Shown here piece by piece: positions 4,135 to 5,859 of a stretch of 5,859 bases of DNA. The notes beneath the pieces were generated by a model. That model worked only from the letters and a program-made list of their open reading frames with translations, was not told the origin of the DNA and did not search any database. Source of the DNA: Candidatus Woesearchaeota archaeon (GTDB taxonomy: Archaea; Nanobdellota; Nanobdellia; Woesearchaeales; ARS49); contig JAPLZR010000064.1 of NCBI GenBank assembly GCA_026394935.1, positions 1 through 5,859 on the forward strand. The letters are read 5' to 3'. Position 1 is the first letter of the stretch. Every line of letters begins with the position of its first letter. The position numbers were made by a program, and so were the translations under genes.

Positions 4135-4980
4135 ATGGAAGAAGAACAAAAACAAGACGAGCAAGATAATGAGGAATACCATATTTCTCCAGGTACTTTA
4201 GGTCTTATTGCATTGTTATCTATCGGCGGGCTTCTTATTGTTGGATGGCAGTCCAGCAGCATTACAGGCGGCTTGTCTACTGTGCCGTATTATGCGTGCT
4301 GCACTGTTCAGCCGTGGGGAAGTTCTGCTTCGGGTTATCGTCAGGGAACTGGCATTACCACTAATGAGATGTGTGATCCTGTAGAATTGCCGAACAGGTG
4401 TTGTGTTCGTGCTGGCAGGGATCGTTACAATATGCCTGTGAATTTTGTCAGCAGCAGTTTTGGTATGTGTGCTGCTCAGACGAGTTCTCCTGCTATGAGT
4501 TATCCTTCATCTGTTTTAGGTTATCAGGCGTGCTGCACTGTGCAGTCCTGGCGCCGTTCACCTACTGGTTTTAATCAGGGTGTTGCTGAAACAACTACTC
4601 AGGATTGTGATCCTGGTGAAACGATTTTCCAGTGCTGTGGACGGGCTGGTGTTTCTCGAATGAATCTTCCTGTGCGCGTGCTTGGCGTGAAAGAGGGTTC
4701 TTGTGAGGTTCCGGAAGTGAGTTATCCGACTGGTCAGGCTTCTGTGCGCGGGTATTCCACGTGCTGTTCTTACGAGACTTGGCGTCAGTCTCCTATGGGG
4801 TACTCTCAGAGTACTGCTCAGACCGTTAATGGTTATTGTGATGAGCTGGAAACTCCTAGTCAGTGCTGCATTAGAACTGCATCTATGTCTTCAAAGTATC
4901 CTGTGAAAATGTTGGGTACTAGAATGGGCTCTTGTCAGCAAAAAAATCCAGAAAGGAGTTATCCTATCTGGATTCCTTAA
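4135..4980 (+). CDS. Membrane-anchored protein with three six-cysteine repeats (281 aa)
   Basis: Residues 1-16 are acidic and polar. Residues 19-38 are one hydrophobic segment (LGLIALLSIGGLLIVGW) that should act as a signal anchor. The rest is three tandem repeats of 77-78 residues. Cysteines are at 55, 56, 80, 89, 90, 112; 133, 134, 158, 167, 168, 190; and 210, 211, 235, 244, 245, 267. Each repeat therefore has the identical pattern CC-x23-C-x8-CC-x21-C. Shared motifs are GYxxCC, a Trp five residues after the CC, SPxGYxQ, CDxxE, QCCxR, LPV or YPV before the last Cys, GSC and SYP. Eighteen cysteines with fixed spacing suggest three disulfides per repeat in an extracytoplasmic domain (inference). 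The absence of R/K before the hydrophobic segment argues against an archaeal pilin signal. It is monocistronic, with its own TATA box and a T8 tract after the stop. The function is unknown; a surface or adhesion role is only a guess. Confidence 0.88.
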   Translation: MEEEQKQDEQDNEEYHISPGTLGLIALLSIGGLLIVGWQSSSITGGLSTVPYYACCTVQPWGSSASGYRQGTGITTNEMCDPVELPNRCCVRAGRDRYNMPVNFVSSSFGMCAAQTSSPAMSYPSSVLGYQACCTVQSWRRSPTGFNQGVAETTTQDCDPGETIFQCCGRAGVSRMNLPVRVLGVKEGSCEVPEVSYPTGQASVRGYSTCCSYETWRQSPMGYSQSTAQTVNGYCDELETPSQCCIRTASMSSKYPVKMLGTRMGSCQQKNPERSYPIWIP

Positions 4981-4988
4981 TTTTTTTT
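4981..4988 (+). terminator. T8 tract after the cysteine-repeat gene
   Basis: Eight T residues directly follow the TAA stop, fitting archaeal oligo-T termination. It lies in the 65-bp gap between two convergent genes. No comparable T-tract is seen for the opposite (PAC2) direction. Confidence 0.6.
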
Positions 4989-5045
4989 AATTCTGCTTAT
5001 TTTTAGGCTGAATAGGTCAGAACGGCAGGTATGTGTTAGAAAATC

Positions 5046-5774
5046 TTAACCGACGTAGGTGATGTCTTTTCTTTCTTTCAGTTCTTTTGCTTTCTGTGAT
5101 TGTTCAAGCATTGTTCTTAGTTTTTTCTCGAATTCTGCTGCTTGTTTGAGGAGTGGTTGGTAGTCTACTTTTAGTCCGAGATATTTGTCGAGTAGTTCTA
5201 TTGTTTTTGCTGCTGCTTTTGAGTCTGGCAGGTTGCTGTGTGTTTCTGCGAATAATGAGCACACATCTAATCCTTTTGGTGGTGCTTTCATCAGCAGTGC
5301 GCTTGTGACTCCTACGATTATTCCTTCTCCAAGGCAGTCTATTCCTATTTTCTCAAATCTTTTCTTGTGCGCCGGGTTTGACGTGTAGAAGAATCCTCTA
5401 TTGTCTGGTTCTTCCTGGCTTCCTACGCCTTCAAGCGTGATTATTTCTTTTGCTCCTACTTGTTTTGCAATGTCCAGCACTAATTCTGCTGCTTTCCATT
5501 CCATTCCTGTTGCAGGAGCTATGCTGTGAACGATTACTATGTCGTATTTTTTGTTGTAGTAGATTCCTATTGGGTCTATTAGCTTGTTTGCGTGTATTGC
5601 TACTGTAGGCTGTCCTTGTTCAAACCAGTATTTTCCTATTAGTTCGCATTTTAGGTGGTCTATCAGGAATCCTGTTGCTATCGTGCTTACCAGCCCGAAT
5701 CCTGGAAATCCTTCAAGAACTGTTGATGCTTTTACCTTCTTTGCAAGTTCGCCGTATATGCCCTCTTTTTGCAT
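5046..5774 (-). CDS. PAC2-family protein (proteasome assembly chaperone-like, 242 aa)
   Basis: The PAC2 family includes eukaryotic PAC1/PAC2 and archaeal PbaA/PbaB relatives, which bind proteasome alpha subunits or related rings. Visible marks: VLEGFPGFGLVSTIATGFLI (19-38, the family's G-PG-GLVG-like N-terminal motif), YDIVIVHSIAP (77-87), AKEIITLEGVGSQ (108-120), GEGIIVGVTSALLM (149-162), and FAETHSNLPDSKAAAKTIEL (175-194), followed by a charged helical tail (about 206-236). The length is normal for archaeal members. The C-terminus is ITYVG; the Tyr is third from the end rather than second, so it resembles but does not strictly match the proteasome-docking HbYX motif. The ATG at 5774 is preferred over an in-frame TTG at 5813 because a TATA box starts 30 nt before the ATG and lies inside the longer version. 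It is convergent with the cysteine-repeat gene. Confidence 0.9.
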   Translation of the reverse strand: MQKEGIYGELAKKVKASTVLEGFPGFGLVSTIATGFLIDHLKCELIGKYWFEQGQPTVAIHANKLIDPIGIYYNKKYDIVIVHSIAPATGMEWKAAELVLDIAKQVGAKEIITLEGVGSQEEPDNRGFFYTSNPAHKKRFEKIGIDCLGEGIIVGVTSALLMKAPPKGLDVCSLFAETHSNLPDSKAAAKTIELLDKYLGLKVDYQPLLKQAAEFEKKLRTMLEQSQKAKELKERKDITYVG

Positions 5775-5794
5775 GCTTGTTGGCAGGTGGTGCT

Positions 5795-5804
5795 TGTTTA
5801 AATA
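5795..5804 (-). promoter_or_regulatory. TATA box of the PAC2 gene (leaderless)
   Basis: On the minus strand, TATTTAAACA begins 30 nt before the ATG at 5774. A second AT-rich box, ATATAAATA (5826-5818), could start a transcript with a leader of about 20 nt, again pointing to the ATG and not to the TTG at 5813. Confidence 0.65.
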
Positions 5805-5859
5805 GGTTTGCAAAAATTATTTATATCTGTTTGTTATTCTTTGTTGAAAAGGTGATAGA

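Noticed and set aside
1..5859. tRNA or rRNA genes, transposase, integrase
   Set aside because: No T-loop/anticodon-arm combination, rRNA core motif or recombinase signature was found on either strand by eye.

Overview
The window looks archaeal, most likely an AT-rich member of the DPANN/nanoarchaeal type. This is inferred from gene content and promoters, not from a marker gene. It carries a PAC2-family (proteasome assembly chaperone-like) gene and coiled-coil winged-helix proteins of a style common in small archaeal genomes. Three genes also have a TATTT-type TATA box beginning exactly 30 nt before the start codon, which is the layout of archaeal leaderless transcripts.

Layout. Positions 1-584 (minus) hold most of an RsmE-type 16S rRNA m3U methyltransferase gene, cut by the window edge and preceded by a possible tiny ORF that overlaps it by 4 bp (GTGA). 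Positions 662-1184 are non-coding. They contain a 19-unit array of 11-bp GTCCYRRGACT-like repeats (867-1140), broken twice by AT-rich spacers that share GTCGATAAA. Next come three putative DNA-binding proteins: two tandem plus-strand coiled-coil/winged-helix genes (1185-1853 and 1929-2465) and a convergent minus-strand winged-helix gene (2428-2916) whose 3' end overlaps the second by 38 bp. Positions 2917-4134 (1.2 kb) have no convincing gene but contain repeated CCGACA motifs, inverted repeats, a 24-bp near-perfect palindrome, a run of hairpins and a T9 terminator-like tract. These could be a regulatory region or an undescribed structured RNA on the plus strand. Positions 4135-4980 (plus) encode a membrane-anchored protein with three 77-78 residue repeats, each with an invariant six-cysteine pattern. 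A T8 tract separates it from the convergent PAC2 gene (5774-5046, minus).

How it fits together. rsmE and the PAC2 gene are housekeeping functions (ribosome modification and proteasome-related chaperoning). The centre resembles a regulatory island: three putative transcription factors next to unusually long intergenic regions rich in phased repeats and dyads, which suggests auto- or cross-regulation. The three-repeat cysteine protein and the 11-bp array are the least ordinary items. No tRNA, rRNA, CRISPR array or transposase was seen.
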